NCBI GenBank assembly: GCA_027482185.1
Contig: JAIXWF010000013.1
Coordinates: 1,426,001 to 1,490,000, forward strand
Direction: 5' to 3'
From: Opitutaceae bacterium
Lineage (GTDB): Bacteria > Verrucomicrobiota > Verrucomicrobiia > Opitutales > Opitutaceae
DNA: 64,000 nucleotides
The translations under genes and the position numbers were made by a program. The notes under the pieces were generated by a model. That model saw only the letters and a list, made by a program, of their open reading frames with translations, was not told the origin of the DNA and searched no databases. Positions 36,636 through 44,477 of the stretch are shown here, piece after piece; position 1 is the first letter of the stretch; each line of letters starts with the position of its first letter.

Positions 36636-36733
36636 GTGTTGGCGCGAAACTGAGTGCCGGCCGCTCCGGAACGCAAATAAAAATCCGGCCGCGGCCGCGC
36701 GCGCCGGGCGGGGCGGCCGCGCCGTTTTGCGGG

Positions 36734-36762
36734 TTGAACGCGTCGGACCGGCGACCTAGGTT
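36734..36762 (+). promoter_or_regulatory. Possible promoter of acylphosphatase/ABC operon
   Basis: A TTGAAC (36734-36739) and TAGGTT (36757-36762) pair with a 17-base spacer lies 10 bases before the acylphosphatase ATG. If it is used, the transcript would start close to the ATG and be nearly leaderless. No Shine-Dalgarno sequence is seen between, which fits. The -10 match is weak. Confidence 0.35.
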
Positions 36763-36772
36763 CCGCGGCCCC

Positions 36773-37048
36773 ATGCCAGACGTGCTTCACGCCTCCGTGC
36801 ATTACACCGGCCATGTGCAAGGTGTCGGTTTCCGCTACGCGGTGCTGCAGACCGCGAAGGAATTCGAGGTCGCGGGCCAGGTGTGCAACCTCGCCGACGG
36901 CCGCGTGCACCTCGAGGCCGAAGGTCCGGCCGCGGAGCTCGAGGACTTTCTCGCCGCGGTGCAGGAGAAGATGCACGGCTACATCCGCAAGGCGGAGCGC
37001 GCCGGCGGCCGTCGGCCGGCCCGGTTCAGCGGTTTCACGATCAAGTAA
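36773..37048 (+). CDS. acyP: Acylphosphatase
   Basis: Small cytoplasmic enzyme of 91 residues, the standard length, that hydrolyses acyl phosphates such as carbamoyl phosphate or 1,3-bisphosphoglycerate. The family signature 'GHVQGVGFRY' (residues 13-22) includes the phosphate-binding loop and the catalytic arginine. The second conserved block 'QVCNLADGRVHLEAEG' includes the catalytic asparagine (N39). The ATG at 36773 gives the correct family start; the open frame extends upstream only into the promoter. The gene lies 4 bases before the ABC transporter ATPase gene and is probably its co-transcribed leader, although the two functions are unrelated as far as is known. Confidence 0.93.
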   Translation: MPDVLHASVHYTGHVQGVGFRYAVLQTAKEFEVAGQVCNLADGRVHLEAEGPAAELEDFLAAVQEKMHGYIRKAERAGGRRPARFSGFTIK

Positions 37049-37052
37049 GCGC

Positions 37053-37943
37053 ATGGCCGATTCCGCTGCCGCCTCTCCGGTGCCGCCCGCCGCGGCGGCG
37101 ATCGAATTGCGCGGGCTGACGAAGGACTTCGCCGTCGGCTTGCGCGGCCTGAAGCTGCGGGCCGTCGACCACGTCGATCTGCGCGTCGAGTCCGGCACGA
37201 TCTGCGGCCTGCTCGGGCCCAACGGCTCCGGCAAAAGCACCACGATCAAGCTGCTGCTCGGCCTGCTCGAACCGACGGCCGGCAGTTGCACGGTCTTCGG
37301 CGTGCCGAGCACGGACGTCGCGGCGCGCGCGGCGGTCGGCTATCTGCCCGAGGCGCCTTACTTTTACCGCCATCTCACCGGCCGCGAATTGGTGCGTTTC
37401 TACGGGCGGATCAGCGGGCTCGGCGGACGCGACCTCGAAGGTCGGATCGACGAAGTGCTGGCGACCGTCGGCATGGCGCCCGCGGCCGACCGGCGCGTCG
37501 GCACGTATTCGAAGGGCATGCTGCAGCGCATCGGTCTCGCGCAGGCTTTGGTCCACGATCCTCGCCTGCTGATCCTCGACGAGCCCACCGCAGGCGTGGA
37601 TCCCGTGGGCTCGGCGGCGATCGCGCAGCTCATTCTCGACCTGAAGGCGCGCGGCAAGACGGTGCTCATCACCTCGCACCTGCTGGGGCAGATCGAGGAC
37701 ATCTGCGACCGCGTGGCGATGCTCGACCGCGGCCGGCTCGTGCTCGAGGGCGCGGTGCGCGATCTGGTCGGGCAGGCCGGCCGGCAGGCGCTGGTGGTCG
37801 AGGCGTTGCCGGAAGCGGAATTGGCGGAACTGAAGGCATGGCTCGCGGCGAAGGGCCGCCGCCTTGAGGCGGTGGAAACGCCGCGGTCGCGCCTCGACCG
37901 GATCTTTCTCGAGCGCGTGCAGCCGCAGGATCCCGCGAAATGA
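37053..37943 (+). CDS. ABC transporter ATP-binding protein (ABC-2 exporter type)
   Basis: ATPase subunit of 296 residues. It shows Walker A 'GPNGSGKST' (55-63), a Q-loop region 'VGYLPEAPYFYRHLTG', the signature 'YSKGMLQRIGLAQAL', Walker B 'LLILDEPTAGVDP' and an H-loop 'LITSHLL'. The closest family pattern is the CcmA/NosF-like ATPases of ABC-2 exporters. A C-terminal extension of about 70 residues is typical. The next gene, a membrane permease, starts inside its stop codon (ATGA overlap), so they form one transporter. The substrate is not evident; the third gene encodes a membrane-anchored repeat protein that may be an accessory. Confidence 0.9.
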   Translation: MADSAAASPVPPAAAAIELRGLTKDFAVGLRGLKLRAVDHVDLRVESGTICGLLGPNGSGKSTTIKLLLGLLEPTAGSCTVFGVPSTDVAARAAVGYLPEAPYFYRHLTGRELVRFYGRISGLGGRDLEGRIDEVLATVGMAPAADRRVGTYSKGMLQRIGLAQALVHDPRLLILDEPTAGVDPVGSAAIAQLILDLKARGKTVLITSHLLGQIEDICDRVAMLDRGRLVLEGAVRDLVGQAGRQALVVEALPEAELAELKAWLAAKGRRLEAVETPRSRLDRIFLERVQPQDPAK

Positions 37944-38782
37944 AGCCGTCCCCGGTGCCGTTCTCGCCGCGGCGCGTCGCCTTGATCGCGCAGAACACCC
38001 TGCTCGAGGCGGCGCGGCAGCGGTTGGTCAACGTGCTCGTTTTCCTCGCCTTCGCGCTCGTGCTCGGGGCGCGCGGATTCCGCGACTTCAATTTCGGCGC
38101 CCCGGAATTGAAGTTCCTTGCCGATTGCGGTTTCGGGGCGATGGCGTTTTTCGGCTCGGCCCTGACGATCGCGGCGACGGCGCAGCTCTTCTTCAGCGAG
38201 ATCGAGAACCGCACCGCGCTGACGTTGCTCGCGCGGCCGGTGTGGCGGGCGGAATTCGTGCTGGGCAAATTGCTCGGCGTGGCGGCGCTGGCGGCGTTGT
38301 TCTGCGCGGTGCTGACGGCGCTGCTGATCGCGGTGCTGTGGACGCGCGAGCGCGAGCTGATGCGGGAGTTTCCGGAATCGTTCGGCGGCGCGCAGGCGGT
38401 GAGCTACGCGACCGTGGCGACCGCGGGACTGCTGCAGGCGTTGAAACTCGCGGTGCTGGCGGCGTTCACCCTGCTGGTCGCGAGCTTTGCGCAGACGCAA
38501 TTGTTCACCGTGGGAGCGGGCTTCTTCATTCTCGTGATCTGCCACCTGCAGTACCTCGCGCAGGATGCGTATGCGCGCAGCGCCTCGCTGGCGGCCAAGC
38601 TGGTCGGCGCGGCGATCGGGTCGGCGTTTCCGAATTTCCAACTCTTCACCGTCGCGGACACGCTCGTGGCGGCCGAAGGCCCGACCGCGCTGCAGGTGCT
38701 GCGGATCGCGGCCTACGCCGCCGGCTACCTGGCCCTCGCCGGCAGTTTGGCGATCTTGGCTTTTCGGAACCGTGAAATCTAA
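37940..38782 (+). CDS. ABC-2 type transporter permease
   Basis: Integral membrane protein of 280 residues with about six hydrophobic helices (for example near 28-48, 65-85, 110-140, 150-200 and 250-275). It resembles NosY/ABC-2 family permeases, with 'ENRTALTLLARPVWRAEFVLGKLLG' being the typical cytoplasmic loop motif of this family (here split over residues 88-112). It overlaps the ATPase gene by four bases and the following gene by 11 bases, so all three are translationally linked. The transported substrate cannot be deduced. Confidence 0.87.
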   Translation: MKPSPVPFSPRRVALIAQNTLLEAARQRLVNVLVFLAFALVLGARGFRDFNFGAPELKFLADCGFGAMAFFGSALTIAATAQLFFSEIENRTALTLLARPVWRAEFVLGKLLGVAALAALFCAVLTALLIAVLWTRERELMREFPESFGGAQAVSYATVATAGLLQALKLAVLAAFTLLVASFAQTQLFTVGAGFFILVICHLQYLAQDAYARSASLAAKLVGAAIGSAFPNFQLFTVADTLVAAEGPTALQVLRIAAYAAGYLALAGSLAILAFRNREI

Positions 38783-39548
38783 GCCGGCGCTTTATCTCGC
38801 GCTCGCGCTGGCGCTCGTCGCCGGCGGCGCGGCGCTGAACCGGACGGTCGCACCCGTCTGGTCCGATTTCCGGGCCCGGCAGCCGGCGCTGCGGGCCGAG
38901 GCGGCGGCGGCGGCGGGGCAGGGCGTGACCCTGGCTCTCTTGGGCGGCTTCCGGGCGCTGGTGGCGGACGCGGCGTGGATCCGGATGTATGTGCTCTGGG
39001 AACAACGCGACGCGCCGGCGGTGGCGACGTTGATCCGGCTCGTGGCGGCGATCGATCCGCGGCCGGTTTACTTCTGGCTGAACGGCGCCCGGATTTTGGC
39101 GCACGACCTGCCGATGTGGCGGCTGGATGCGTTCGGCGGCTACGACCGGGCGCCGACGGCACTGCGGGACCGGGTGGAGCGGGAGCAGGCGCTGCTGGCA
39201 ATCCGCCACCTTGAAGCGGCGCGGCAGCAGCATCCGCAGAGCGTCGATCTCTGGGTCGAGCAGGCGGGTATCGAGTGGCATCGGCTGGGCGATCCGGGGT
39301 CCGCGGCGGAGAGCTATCGGCGCGCGGCCGAACTGCCGCAGGCCCCCTACTACGTGGCCCGGTTGCGGGCGGAGGTGCTGCGGCGCAGCGGCCGGAAGCC
39401 GGAGGCGTTGGCGTGGTTGAAACAGATCCATCCGACCTTGCCCCGCGGAGACGAGGCGGCCGCGGCGGACCTCGTTCTGGCGCGCATCCGGGATTTGGAA
39501 CGGGAACTGGGCGTGCCGGCGCCGGCGGCCTACCGCGCCGAACGTTGA
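38772..39548 (+). CDS. Membrane-anchored hypothetical protein with TPR-like repeats
   Basis: 258-residue protein predicted to start at GTG 38772, which overlaps the permease stop by 11 bases. One N-terminal hydrophobic helix (about 5-22) anchors it. The remainder is helical with tetratricopeptide-like spacing, for example 'ALLAIRHLEAARQQHP', 'AGIEWHRLGDPGSAAESYRR' and 'RRSGRKPEALAWLKQIHP'. It probably lies on the outer face of the inner membrane and may assemble with the ABC-2 exporter encoded just upstream. I do not recognise a named family. A larger frame is open upstream, but it lies over the permease gene. Confidence 0.72.
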   Translation: MKSKPALYLALALALVAGGAALNRTVAPVWSDFRARQPALRAEAAAAAGQGVTLALLGGFRALVADAAWIRMYVLWEQRDAPAVATLIRLVAAIDPRPVYFWLNGARILAHDLPMWRLDAFGGYDRAPTALRDRVEREQALLAIRHLEAARQQHPQSVDLWVEQAGIEWHRLGDPGSAAESYRRAAELPQAPYYVARLRAEVLRRSGRKPEALAWLKQIHPTLPRGDEAAAADLVLARIRDLERELGVPAPAAYRAER

Positions 39549-39639
39549 TTTGCCAATTGCCTGCGCCGCCGTCGGACGGACCGGCGGGGTGCGCCTTTGA
39601 CAGACCGGTCCGGGCCTGATTTCGACTGCGGGTTCCCCG

Positions 39640-40308
39640 ATGACTGTCCATTTGCCGTTGCTGCTGCTCGGAATCGCCCTGCTCTGGTTTCCCCGGAAGT
39701 GGATGCGGCTGGGGATGATTGTCGGCTCGCGCCGGCAGAAGTCGGACCGCAACACGGAAGGCTGGCGCAAACCGGAACCCGGAGATCCGCGCCTGCGTTT
39801 CGGCACCGAGTTTTCCAAGGTCCGCAACTACTTCGATCTGCTGCGCGGCGCCGTCGGCTCCCTGGCCTTGGTGGGCGGTCCCTGGATCGACGCCGGCCTG
39901 TCCGCCGAAGCGGCAAATCGTACGGCCTCCAAGCAGGTTCTGGCCCTGCAGACCGCGATCCTGTTCGTCGGCCTGCTCATTCAGACGATCCGCGTCGAAC
40001 GCCGTCACCTCTCGTTCTTCGCCCCGATCTTCTTTCTTGCCGGCATCTCCGTGACGCTCTGCGGCCCCTGGGGCGCCTTCTTCGCCTTCGCGCTGGTCTG
40101 GGCCGTGAACCCGATGTTCGGCGGCGCGCAGGGATTTCTCGGCCTGTATTCCCTGCTGCTGGGCGGCTTCGGCGCCGTGCTTGGGCATCGGGGATACGCG
40201 CTGCCGATTGTGGCGTTCCTGCTCAGCTTCGCGCCGGTGATGCTGAGCCTGCTCTCGGGACGGCCGCTGATCGTCTTCACGCGGAAGCCCTCCGGTCATG
40301 GCGGCTGA
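39640..40308 (+). CDS. Hypothetical membrane protein
   Basis: 222-residue protein with an N-terminal hydrophobic segment, a polar stretch (about 27-65, containing 'RFGTEFSKVRNYFDLLRG') and then four or five hydrophobic helices to the C terminus. It has no recognised family motif and no cofactor site. The frame overlaps the start of menA by 11 bases, so it is probably translated together with it. It may be an accessory of quinone biosynthesis or simply a neighbour; the sequence does not decide. Confidence 0.68.
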   Translation: MTVHLPLLLLGIALLWFPRKWMRLGMIVGSRRQKSDRNTEGWRKPEPGDPRLRFGTEFSKVRNYFDLLRGAVGSLALVGGPWIDAGLSAEAANRTASKQVLALQTAILFVGLLIQTIRVERRHLSFFAPIFFLAGISVTLCGPWGAFFAFALVWAVNPMFGGAQGFLGLYSLLLGGFGAVLGHRGYALPIVAFLLSFAPVMLSLLSGRPLIVFTRKPSGHGG

Positions 40309-41197
40309 CGCGACCGTGCCCGGCGGGGCCGCAATCTGGTTCGGCGCGATGCGGCCGCGCACCTTGCCGGCGGCGGTCGCGCCGGTGGCGGTGGGCTCGG
40401 CGCTGGCGGCGCACGCGGGCAGTTTCCAACTCGTGCCGGCGCTGCTTTGCCTCGCGTTCGCGCTGCTGGTGCAGATCGGGACGAATTTCGCGAACGACTA
40501 CTACGATTTCGTGAAGGGCGCCGACACCGCGGCGCGCGTCGGACCGCGGCGCGCGGTGGCGGCGGGGCTCGTTTCCCCGGCGACGATGCGCACGGCCATG
40601 ATCGGCGTCTTCGCGGCGTCGTTCCTCGCCGGACTCGGCCTCGTGGCGTGGGGCGGGCCGTGGCTGCTCGCCGTGGGCATCGCGAGCATCCTCTGCGGCG
40701 TCGCCTACACCGGCGGGCCGTATCCGCTGGCGTACCACGGGCTGGGGGACGTGTTCGTTTTCATTTTCTTCGGGCTGGTGGCGGTCGGCGGCACCTACTT
40801 CGTGCAGGCGGGGCGGCTGCCCTGGGACGCGATCCTGGCGGGCGTGCCGGTCGGCCTGCTCGCCGCGAATATTCTCGTCGTGAACAATTATCGCGATGCC
40901 GAGACGGATGCGGCCGCGGGCAAACGCACCCTGGTCGTGAAGCTCGGTCGGCCCGCCGCGCGCGCGCAGTTCGTCGGCTCGCTGGCCGTGGCCTTCGCGT
41001 TGCCGGTGTACTTCGCCTTCGGCCGCGGGTTCGGGGTCTGGGTGCTGCTGCCGTTGCTGGCCGCCCCGCTGGCGTGGTCGCACGTGCGCCGTTTGCAGGC
41101 CGGCAAGACGCCGACGGAACTCATCGCTCTGCTCGGCGACACGGGCAAATTGCTCGCCCTGTATGCCGCGCTGTTTGCGGCCGGGCTCGCGCTCTGA
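40298..41197 (+). CDS. menA: 1,4-dihydroxy-2-naphthoate polyprenyltransferase
   Basis: Integral membrane prenyltransferase of 299 residues that would attach the isoprenoid tail to 1,4-dihydroxy-2-naphthoate in menaquinone synthesis. Two Asp-rich metal-binding motifs of the UbiA superfamily are visible: 'NFANDYYDFVKGAD' (D67 and D70) and 'NNYRDAETDAAAGKRTL'. The order and spacing match MenA rather than UbiA or haem O synthase. Eight or nine hydrophobic helices fit the fold. The presence of menA implies menaquinone-based respiration. It ends 35 bases before a terminator-like hairpin shared with the convergent trxA gene. Confidence 0.9.
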   Translation: MAADATVPGGAAIWFGAMRPRTLPAAVAPVAVGSALAAHAGSFQLVPALLCLAFALLVQIGTNFANDYYDFVKGADTAARVGPRRAVAAGLVSPATMRTAMIGVFAASFLAGLGLVAWGGPWLLAVGIASILCGVAYTGGPYPLAYHGLGDVFVFIFFGLVAVGGTYFVQAGRLPWDAILAGVPVGLLAANILVVNNYRDAETDAAAGKRTLVVKLGRPAARAQFVGSLAVAFALPVYFAFGRGFGVWVLLPLLAAPLAWSHVRRLQAGKTPTELIALLGDTGKLLALYAALFAAGLAL

Positions 41198-41225
41198 GGT
41201 CCGGGGCCGGCCCGGCGCCGGGCAC

Positions 41226-41256
41226 AAAAAAGCCGCGTTCCGGACGGGAACGCGGC
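41226..41256 (-). terminator. Intrinsic terminator of trxA
   Basis: A perfect 10-base stem (GCCGCGTTCC at 41232-41241 with GGAACGCGGC at 41247-41256, loop of five) is followed on the minus strand by a run of six T (41226-41231). It lies 23 bases downstream of the trxA stop. On the plus strand it could also slow transcription from menA, but it lacks a T-run there. Confidence 0.85.
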
Positions 41257-41278
41257 GGGAGAAAACAGCCGTGGCGGC

Positions 41279-41608
41279 TCAGCCGACGTGCGGCGCGAGC
41301 TTCGCCTTGATCGAGGGCTTGGGCATCATGCCGACGAGGGTCTCGGCGACCTTGCCGCCTTTGAAGAGGATCATCGTCGGGATGGCGCGCACGCCGTAGT
41401 CGGCGGCGATGGAGTCGTTCTCGTCGATGTTGACCTTCGCGATCTTCAGTTTGCCGTCGAGCTCCGTGGCGAGTTCCTCGAGCACCGGCGCGATCGCCTT
41501 GCACGGGCCGCACCAGGGGGCCCAGAAATCCACCAGCACGGGGGTGGTTGCAGCATCGATGGTGCTCTTGAAGGAATCGGTGGTCAGGTTGGCGATCTTT
41601 TCGGACAT
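41279..41608 (-). CDS. trxA: Thioredoxin
   Basis: Classic thioredoxin of 109 residues, a cytoplasmic disulfide reductant. The active site 'WCGPC' (32-36) is in 'VDFWAPWCGPCKAIAPVL', and 'YGVRAIPTMILFKGGK' with the cis-proline follows. The start ATG at 41606-41608 gives the usual family length; the frame upstream is open but Arg-rich and lies over the neighbouring small gene. It is the last gene of a minus-strand run scpA, 90-residue gene, 48-residue gene, trxA and is followed by a strong intrinsic terminator. The small membrane-protein gene ends only 5 bases before it. Confidence 0.95.
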   Translation of the reverse strand: MSEKIANLTTDSFKSTIDAATTPVLVDFWAPWCGPCKAIAPVLEELATELDGKLKIAKVNIDENDSIAADYGVRAIPTMILFKGGKVAETLVGMMPKPSIKAKLAPHVG

Positions 41609-41613
41609 GGGAA

Positions 41614-41760
41614 TCAGCGGTTGAGAAACAGGAGAATCGAAAACAGCGCGGACGCAACCGCGGCGACGCCGCAGATGCCGACGAGCCACGAAGGCAAGGG
41701 CTCGGCGGCGGCGGGTTCCGCGGTCGAGCGGTCGGCGGCGGCAGTCGGGCGGACGGACAT
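41614..41760 (-). CDS. Small single-pass membrane protein (48 aa)
   Basis: A 48-codon frame starts with ATG (41758-41760) and ends with TGA five bases before the trxA start. The first 24 residues are polar and Ala/Pro-rich. Residues 25-47 form one hydrophobic helix ('WLVGICGVAAVASALFSILL' followed by F) with a short tail N-R. It lies between the 90-residue gene and trxA with gaps of 17 and 5 bases, so it fits the operon. I do not recognise the family. A small tail-anchored or bitopic protein is the structural reading. The tight spacing and hydrophobic pattern make a real gene likely, but it is short. Confidence 0.6.
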   Translation of the reverse strand: MSVRPTAAADRSTAEPAAAEPLPSWLVGICGVAAVASALFSILLFLNR

Positions 41761-41777
41761 CGGAAAACGGCTCCGGC

Positions 41778-42050
41778 TCAGCGCGGCCGCGATTTGTCGA
41801 GGATCTCGGCGAGCTCGCGCGGATCGACGTTCTCCAGCTGCTTCGCGCGGCGCTTCAGTTCCTCGAAGGTCTTCACGACCGTCTCGGTCATGTGCTCGTG
41901 GGTTTCCTGCGAACCGCCGACGAGCACGAACTTTTCCCCCGTCGTGATGCGCTTGTGGCCGTCCTCGTTGTCCAAGCCGACGCCGAGCAATCCGGCGGAC
42001 GGCTTCGGCTGGCGCTTTTTGCGGACAGGCTTGCTGGGATCCTTGCTCAC
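41778..42050 (-). CDS. Small conserved hypothetical protein in scpA operon
   Basis: 90-residue soluble protein whose ATG overlaps the scpA stop by four bases. The N terminus is basic ('KKRQPKPSAGLLGVG'), followed by 'HKRITTGEKFVLVGGSQETH' and a charged helix ('ETVVKTFEELKRRAKQLENV'). No catalytic motif or membrane segment is visible. The coupling to scpA suggests a role linked to chromosome segregation or gene-dosage matching. I do not recognise the family; it is probably restricted to relatives of this organism. Confidence 0.75.
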   Translation of the reverse strand: MSKDPSKPVRKKRQPKPSAGLLGVGLDNEDGHKRITTGEKFVLVGGSQETHEHMTETVVKTFEELKRRAKQLENVDPRELAEILDKSRPR

Positions 42051-43030
42051 GAAGTCACCGTGGGTGGGTTCGTCGGAGTTTCAAGCGGCTTTTCCGCCGC
42101 GGGCACGTCAGCGACGGGCTCATCGATCGCCGGACTCGCCGCGACGGGCGCGGCTTCGGGCAGGACGGGAAGCGGCGGGATTGCCTCGGGGGAAATCGCG
42201 TTTTCGGAGACGGTGGCCGGCGCCGGCGCGTCGGGCGTGGGTGCGGCCGCGGCGGCAACTTCGCCGGCGGGAACCGCGACCGGGGCAACGGGCTCGTCGA
42301 CCACGGCCTCGGCGATGATGTCGGCAAAGGCTTCGCTCTGGCGGATGCGGAGTTTCTTGAGGCGCGTGAGCTCGAGCATCGCGAGAAACGTCGCGACGAG
42401 GCGACGCAGGGTCACGCCTTCGGGAAACAGCTGCCCGAAAACGAAGGAACGGGTGGCCTGCGTCTTTTCCAGCAGCCATTCCATCTGGTCGGAGACGGTG
42501 ACGACCTCGTCGTGGATCTCGCCGACGACAAGTTTTTCGGCGAGCCGGCGCAGGACGATGTTGAAGGAGTTCCAGAGCTCGATGCGGTCGACGCTCTTGA
42601 GCGGGCGGTCGGTGTAGTCGGAGGAAAGATCGGAAACGTGGCGGGCGAGCAGGTTTTGCCGCGTCTGCACGAGCTCGGCGAGCTGCGCGGCGGCTTCCTT
42701 GAACTTCTTGTACTGGAGGAGCTGATGCACCAGCTCCCAGCGCGGATCGACCTCCTCGTCCTCGGCGTTGGGATCGACGGCGTGCTGGCCGCGCGGGAGC
42801 AGGAGGCGGCTCTTGATCTCCATCAGCGTGGCGGCCATGACGAAAAATTCGCCGGCGACCTCGAGGTCCAGCTGCTGCATGTGGTGCAGGGCATCGATGT
42901 ACTGCCGCGTCACCGATTCGATCGGGATGTCGTAGATATCGAGTTCGTTCTTCCGGATCAGGAAGAGCAGCAGATCGAGCGGGCCTTCGAAGACCTGAAG
43001 TTTGATGCGATAGTCGGCGTCGGGAACCAC
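42047..43030 (-). CDS. scpA: Segregation and condensation protein A
   Basis: Kleisin subunit of the bacterial SMC-ScpAB condensin, 327 residues. The N-terminal family block 'KLQVFEGPLDLLLFLI' with 'IYDIPIESVTRQYIDAL' and 'EVAGEFFVMAATLMEIKSR' (8-85) is well conserved, and the central helical part binds ScpB in known members. The region after about residue 250 is an Ala/Pro/Val-rich low-complexity tail not found in short homologues, so the protein is longer than the common 240-260 residues. It is the first gene of the scpA-trxA run. An inverted-repeat element lies 81 bases upstream. No scpB or smc gene is in the window. Confidence 0.93.
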   Translation of the reverse strand: MVPDADYRIKLQVFEGPLDLLLFLIRKNELDIYDIPIESVTRQYIDALHHMQQLDLEVAGEFFVMAATLMEIKSRLLLPRGQHAVDPNAEDEEVDPRWELVHQLLQYKKFKEAAAQLAELVQTRQNLLARHVSDLSSDYTDRPLKSVDRIELWNSFNIVLRRLAEKLVVGEIHDEVVTVSDQMEWLLEKTQATRSFVFGQLFPEGVTLRRLVATFLAMLELTRLKKLRIRQSEAFADIIAEAVVDEPVAPVAVPAGEVAAAAAPTPDAPAPATVSENAISPEAIPPLPVLPEAAPVAASPAIDEPVADVPAAEKPLETPTNPPTVTS

Positions 43031-43111
43031 CGCGCGATGGTTGGGCGGGTGCCGGACGCGGCAAGGGAAAAGCGGGCGGGCGCCGCGCCGGCAATCGTCC
43101 CTCAGCCGGGA

Positions 43112-43259
43112 TCATGCAGTTGAGAGATGAAAGTTGAGGGTTGAGAGATCGATCCGTCGAGCAACGGAAAGGGAGCCGAAGTCAAATCGACGTGCCGAAC
43201 CGAACAGTTTCGCTCTCAACTCTCAGCCAATCTCTCTCAACTGCATGAGTTCGGCTCAG
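43112..43259. repeat. Inverted-repeat element, copy 2
   Basis: A long imperfect inverted repeat. The left arm (43112-43148) begins 'tcatgcagttgagagatgaa' and the right arm (43212-43248) is its near complement, with about 28 of 37 positions pairing. Both arms have units of about seven bases on the theme TTGAGAG. The element is homologous to copy 1 (33335-33474): 19 identical bases at 43138-43156 and the same end 'tcggctcag' (43251-43259). Its right end coincides with the stop codon of the rRNA methyltransferase gene, exactly as in copy 1. It could fold as a long hairpin in the 3' part of that transcript. Confidence 0.8.
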
Positions 43260-44464
43260 GCGCCCGCGCGACGGCGCAGCGAAGCCACGAAGAAACCGTC
43301 GGTGTCGTGCCGCGCGGGCAAGATCGTCAGGCCGCCATCCGCGGGTTCGAAGCCGAAGGTCTGCGCGAAGGGTGCGGGGGCGAAATCGGGATGGCCGCCG
43401 AGGAAATCGGCGACGACGGCGGCGTTTTCCTCCCGGCTCAACGAGCACGTCGCGTACACGAGCCGGCCGCCGGGCCGGACGTGGGCCGAGAACGCGGCGA
43501 GCAGGCGGCGTTGCGTGGCGGCGGAGGCGGCGACGGCTTCGGGCGTCGTGACCCATTTCAGGTGCGGGGAACGCCGCCACGTGCCGGAGCCGCTGCAGGG
43601 GGCGTCGACGAGGACGCCGTCGAATTGTTCGCCGGCGGCCGGCGCGGTCGCGCGGATGCGGATGCGCGCGGCGACGTCGCGGTGATGGCTGACGGACAAT
43701 CCGGCGCGGTCGGCACGCAGCACGAGTTCCTCGAGCGCGGCGGCGCGGACGTCGTGGGCGTGGATGGCGCCGCCGGGACCGAGCAGTTCCGCGAGGTGCA
43801 GGGTCTTGCCGCCGGCGCCGGCGCAGGCGTCGAGCCAGGTGCCGCCGGGTGCGACGCCGACCGAGGCGAGAATGAACTGCGAGCCGAGATCCTGGATCTC
43901 GACGTCGCCGGCGGCGTGCGCGGCGGATTTGGCCACGTCGGCATCGGGCGGCAACTGCCACGCGCCGGGCAGCGCGTCGGCCGGCCGCACGGTCCAGCCC
44001 TGCGCGGCGAATGCGGCGGCGAGACCGGCCGTATCCGGTTTCCGGATCCGCAACCAGAGCGGGGCGCGGCGCAGCATGGCCGCGGCTTCGTCGGGCGCAA
44101 AGAGCGCGGGGCAATGCGCCTCGAACCACGCGGGCAACAGGTCGGTTGCGGGTCCGGCCGGCGGCGTCCCGACGGCGAACTCGGCCTTGAAGGCGCGTGT
44201 GGCGGGCGTGTCCGCCGCGAGCCACGCGATGAGCCGCGCGGCCTCGGCCGGATCGTCCGCGAGCCGCGGTTCGATCCAGGGCAAGGCGCGCAGCACGGTG
44301 TAGATGAGTTCGCGGTAGAGCCGCCGGTCGCGGGAACCGAATTCGCGCGTACGCGCGAGGAGCGTGTGGATGCGGGCCGGGAGCGCGGCGTCGCGGCGCC
44401 AATGCGGCTGCAGGTGCGCGAGCAGCCGCAGCAACGTGCGCTGTTGGTTGGCGGCGATGCTCAT
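43256..44464 (-). CDS. RsmB/NOP family class I SAM-dependent RNA m5C methyltransferase
   Basis: Cytoplasmic methyltransferase of 402 residues, probably making 5-methylcytosine in 16S rRNA. An N-terminal NusB-like helical domain (about 1-140) precedes the catalytic domain. The SAM-binding motif is 'DACAGAGGKTLHLAELLG', and the two catalytic cysteine motifs are 'DAPCSGSGTWRR' (motif IV) and 'YATCSLSREENAAVV' (motif VI). RsmB is the best-known family member with this arrangement, but RsmF-like specificity cannot be excluded, so I leave out the symbol. It starts 13 bases after the lptD stop. The stop coincides with the end of inverted-repeat copy 2. Confidence 0.9.
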   Translation of the reverse strand: MSIAANQQRTLLRLLAHLQPHWRRDAALPARIHTLLARTREFGSRDRRLYRELIYTVLRALPWIEPRLADDPAEAARLIAWLAADTPATRAFKAEFAVGTPPAGPATDLLPAWFEAHCPALFAPDEAAAMLRRAPLWLRIRKPDTAGLAAAFAAQGWTVRPADALPGAWQLPPDADVAKSAAHAAGDVEIQDLGSQFILASVGVAPGGTWLDACAGAGGKTLHLAELLGPGGAIHAHDVRAAALEELVLRADRAGLSVSHHRDVAARIRIRATAPAAGEQFDGVLVDAPCSGSGTWRRSPHLKWVTTPEAVAASAATQRRLLAAFSAHVRPGGRLVYATCSLSREENAAVVADFLGGHPDFAPAPFAQTFGFEPADGGLTILPARHDTDGFFVASLRRRAGA

Positions 44465-44477
44465 GCGCGGGCCGCGT

